A DNA stretch of 8,610 nucleotides, from the NCBI GenBank assembly GCA_005773145.1, contig SXHS01000114.1:1-8610 (forward strand). The letters run 5' to 3'. Source of the stretch: Planctomycetaceae bacterium (lineage in GTDB: Bacteria > Planctomycetota > Planctomycetia > Pirellulales > Pirellulaceae). Every line of letters starts with the position of its first letter. Position 1 is the first letter of the stretch. The notes beneath the pieces were generated by a model. The model saw only the letters and a program-made list of their open reading frames with translations, did no database searches and was not told the DNA's origin. A program made the position numbers and the translations under genes. Of this stretch, positions 6,469-8,610 are shown piece by piece.

Positions 6469-8429
6469 CTGCGACAAACAGCAAATCGTTCACGGATCCA
6501 CTGAGAAACAGTCTGGTAGAGGTGCTCACCGATGGACTCGTGACAGGGACGGTAGGTGATCGTGGCAAGTTGACCGCTATGAAGTATTGCGCTGTACGAT
6601 GCGGTTAGGGGTACGATGGCGGAGAAGCGTGGAACCAGCAGTTCGTGGGTGCCCGATCTCGAATTGTCGGTCCGGCGATTCACGGGTTTGACAGGCAATG
6701 GGCCGCCGTTAGCAGCGGCAAGGGCGGGGTGCGTCAGCGTGGGTGTGGCGCGGGGGATGACTGTTCTCACCCGGGCTTGCCACAACGGGAGTCGTAGAAT
6801 GTCGATTTGAACTGATGCTCCACTAAGTCTCGTGAATGCCTCAAGATCGTCCTGAGAAAGCGAGACTCGAAGTTCCTTTTGGGACTCGTCGCCGATAGCA
6901 AGGATTTCGTCACCCTCATTGAAATAGGTGTCTCTAATCTCCGCCAAGTTGCGACGCACCACACTTCCTGCATGCGTAGCGCGAATGGTGAGCTGCTCGA
7001 TCTGGGAGCTCTTTTCTGAATGCTGTGTCACCAGTGCCTCACGGTTCTTTGCTTCGGCTTGTTTCTGTGCGATTTCACCTTTTTGCTCGTGTCTTTGGCT
7101 GCGAATAGTCGATTGGCGGATCTGCAGATCCAGGTCGGCGAGTTCGCGCTTCAGTTCTCGACTTTCAAGCATGAGCAGGGGTTGGCATTTGCTGACTTGC
7201 TGGCCATCGTGCACGTAGATTTCCCGGACAAAGCCAGCGCTGAAAGCACGGACCACGGTATGCGGCGAGTATTCCACCACAGCCGGTGCGTTTCTCGCTC
7301 CAGGCCAAGGGACGAAGCCGAACACTGCGACAAACGTCGTGACGGCCGAACCTGCTGTGCAACAGAATCGGAGACGCGATGGTCGCTCGCCTGGTTTACC
7401 GAAGAACAGATATCTTATGAAGCTCATCGCCGGCAGACCGAGCCACAGCACAAGAGCCACGCCTGCCAGCACGATGCCTGCACCGTGGAAAAGTGTGGCC
7501 GCAGTGATTATCATGCCGGCACTAACAAGGACTCGCCAGACAAGAGAAGCTACGCCGTAGGCTCGGATTATCACGGCGTCTCGGCGCGACCAGTCTGGGA
7601 GGGTGGAGTTAATGCCCAACATATAGCGCTTCGCCATGTAGCGCAGATCCTGCTGACCGCTGGCGTACAGATTCGGCAACAGCAGGGAGTCGGACAGGAT
7701 ATAGTAGCCGTCGAATTTCATCAACGGATTGGCGTTAAACACAAGCGTCGCAATGCTGGCCATGAAGATCGTGTTGAAACACAGGTTATTCAACCAACCG
7801 GAATGGGTGTTACTCCACACCAAGACTGCCAGAGCCGCGACCAGCAGCTCTCCGTACATGCCGGCCGCAGCAACGTGGATCCGCTCTCGCCGACTACGAA
7901 ACCGCCAACTCGACGTCACATCGACGTAAGCGAGCGGTGCAAACAAGATAAACATAATGCCGGTTTCTCGCACCGTGCCTCCGTATTGATGGCACACAAC
8001 ACCATGCGAAACCTCATGGACAATCTTTAGAACAACCCAGCACGCGGTCAGCCACAGCCAGTTTTCGGGTGCGAACACGTAGTGCGACGAAGCGGCAAAA
8101 CGATCCCAATCGGAGAACACCAGGTACGCGCCAACAACGATCAGTACAAGCCAGCCAAACAGCGCAGGGGGCGAGTGGATCCAGCTCATCCATGAGCAAA
8201 GACGAGCGAATACTCGGTCAGGCCGCCCAAATGGCACGCGGAAGGATAGCGGATTCCAGCTCGCCAGTGCTTTACGCCTAATCGCGGTTTGCGAGCTGCG
8301 TGCCAGTCGGGATCCATGCGACGACTCATCGGTGTGAGCAAGATCCATCTCCACCAACCAGCGGCAGAGTCCGGCGGCGTCGTGCTCCGTTAAACGATGA
8401 TGCGGCATGACACCGGAAAGAACGCTCAA
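6465..8429 (-). CDS. M50 site-2-type peptidase fused to HlyD-like adaptor, 5' end uncertain
   Basis: The 654-residue product (counted from TTG 8429) starts with the end of a small helical, possibly PqqD-like, domain. An M50 membrane metallopeptidase core follows, with zinc motif HEVSH at 138-142 and NPLMKFDG at 234-241, where Asp240 is the third ligand. Several hydrophobic segments lie between about 87 and 375, including GWLVLIVVGAYLVF. After a last membrane segment near 365-380 comes an HlyD-like periplasmic part: a split lipoyl domain (VRAFSAGFVREIYVHDG, then IRATHAGSVVRR), a charged coiled coil at about 428-475, and a beta-barrel to the C-terminus. This fusion is known in planctomycetes and is thought to serve export or envelope functions; its substrate is unknown. 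TTG 8429 is a poor start. The frame stays open to a stop at 8571-8573 and family-like residues (IVSLLDGRTSIEDA) lie upstream of it, so the true 5' end is probably lost or rearranged. Confidence 0.8.
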   Translation of the reverse strand: MSVLSGVMPHHRLTEHDAAGLCRWLVEMDLAHTDESSHGSRLARSSQTAIRRKALASWNPLSFRVPFGRPDRVFARLCSWMSWIHSPPALFGWLVLIVVGAYLVFSDWDRFAASSHYVFAPENWLWLTACWVVLKIVHEVSHGVVCHQYGGTVRETGIMFILFAPLAYVDVTSSWRFRSRRERIHVAAAGMYGELLVAALAVLVWSNTHSGWLNNLCFNTIFMASIATLVFNANPLMKFDGYYILSDSLLLPNLYASGQQDLRYMAKRYMLGINSTLPDWSRRDAVIIRAYGVASLVWRVLVSAGMIITAATLFHGAGIVLAGVALVLWLGLPAMSFIRYLFFGKPGERPSRLRFCCTAGSAVTTFVAVFGFVPWPGARNAPAVVEYSPHTVVRAFSAGFVREIYVHDGQQVSKCQPLLMLESRELKRELADLDLQIRQSTIRSQRHEQKGEIAQKQAEAKNREALVTQHSEKSSQIEQLTIRATHAGSVVRRNLAEIRDTYFNEGDEILAIGDESQKELRVSLSQDDLEAFTRLSGASVQIDILRLPLWQARVRTVIPRATPTLTHPALAAANGGPLPVKPVNRRTDNSRSGTHELLVPRFSAIVPLTASYSAILHSGQLATITYRPCHESIGEHLYQTVSQWIRERFAVCRR

Positions 8430-8517
8430 TGCATCCTCGATGGAAGTGCGCCCGTCCAGCAGCGAGACAATGTCAATGGCGGTGTGAGACTGAGCCAGTT
8501 TGGCGGGGTGGCTGGGG

Positions 8518-8607
8518 AAAATCGCGAAAGGGTATTGGCGATTTTTCTGGCGGTTGCAATTAGGATGGAGTCATTCAGGCGGGTGGGCCGCCTATTTCAA
8601 AATCGCC
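8518..8607. repeat. AAAATCGC inverted-repeat cluster at the right edge
   Basis: AAAATCGC (8518-8525) and GCGATTTT (8538-8545) form a perfect 8-bp stem with a 12-base loop. GGCGATTTT (8537-8545) also pairs perfectly with AAAATCGCC (8599-8607), so two alternative structures compete. Between them, AGGCGG-GTGGG-CCGCCT (8577-8593) makes a 6-bp hairpin. The cluster lies just upstream of the damaged 5' end of the leftward gene. It may be part of a mobile or repeat element that continues beyond the window, or a regulatory leader. No gene is seen in this stretch. Confidence 0.5.
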
Positions 8608-8610
8608 TTA

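Noticed and set aside
6320..6559. 79-residue plus-strand open frame
   Set aside because: It is made of the stem-loop and palindrome copy 2 and then runs antisense into the end of the M50/HlyD gene. Shared peptide with 59-310 reflects the DNA repeat, not a protein family.
6335..7910. 13-base match CTCGCCGACTACG near 6335 and near 7890
   Set aside because: One 13-base coincidence is expected about once in a window this size. The second site lies in coding sequence and nothing around the two copies matches.
7020..8030. 336-residue plus-strand open frame
   Set aside because: It is antisense to the M50/HlyD gene, whose zinc motifs and membrane segments are convincing. The plus-strand product is rich in H, R, Q and S with no recognisable domain.

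Overview
The window looks like a chromosomal piece of a planctomycete, probably of the Pirellulales type. Four things point that way: a fragment of a PVC-type haem-binding (CxxCH) sugar-dehydrogenase protein, a Tat-exported Gfo/Idh/MocA oxidoreductase, a secreted FAD-dependent oxidoreductase with beta-sandwich side domains, and a membrane M50 peptidase fused to an HlyD-like adaptor. No rRNA, tRNA, CRISPR array or intact transposase gene is visible.

Layout. Positions 1-391 are non-genic or degenerate. They hold a REP-like palindrome (copy 1, 83-194), a short coding-like remnant that ends at 362, and a possible promoter at the extreme left edge. A rightward block of four genes follows: exported FAD-dependent oxidoreductase (392-2773); an 88-bp gap with a small dyad; a drastically shortened PVC-type cytochrome/sugar-dehydrogenase gene (2862-3824); ribokinase (3821-4795, overlapping its neighbour by GTGA); and a Tat-dependent Gfo/Idh/MocA oxidoreductase (4817-6292, 21 bp downstream, strong Shine-Dalgarno). 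A second copy of the REP-like palindrome (6365-6468) fills the convergent gap. On the other side lies a leftward gene for an M50 peptidase/HlyD adaptor fusion (6465-8429), whose 5' end looks damaged. The right edge (8518-8607) holds a cluster of AAAATCGC inverted repeats.

Working together. The rightward genes fit export-side oxidation of a carbohydrate (FAD and Gfo/Idh oxidoreductases, cytochrome) coupled to cytoplasmic phosphorylation of a pentose-like sugar by ribokinase. The substrate cannot be read from the sequence. The cytochrome gene has lost most of its usual domains yet keeps an open frame and the haem motif, so this step may be dead or reduced. The leftward gene is a separate membrane or export function.

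The most unusual points are the in-frame collapse of the cytochrome gene next to the ribokinase start, the pair of matching palindromes that bracket the whole four-gene block, and the apparently truncated 5' end of the M50 gene beside the right-edge repeats. I found no convincing evidence for a wholly new system.
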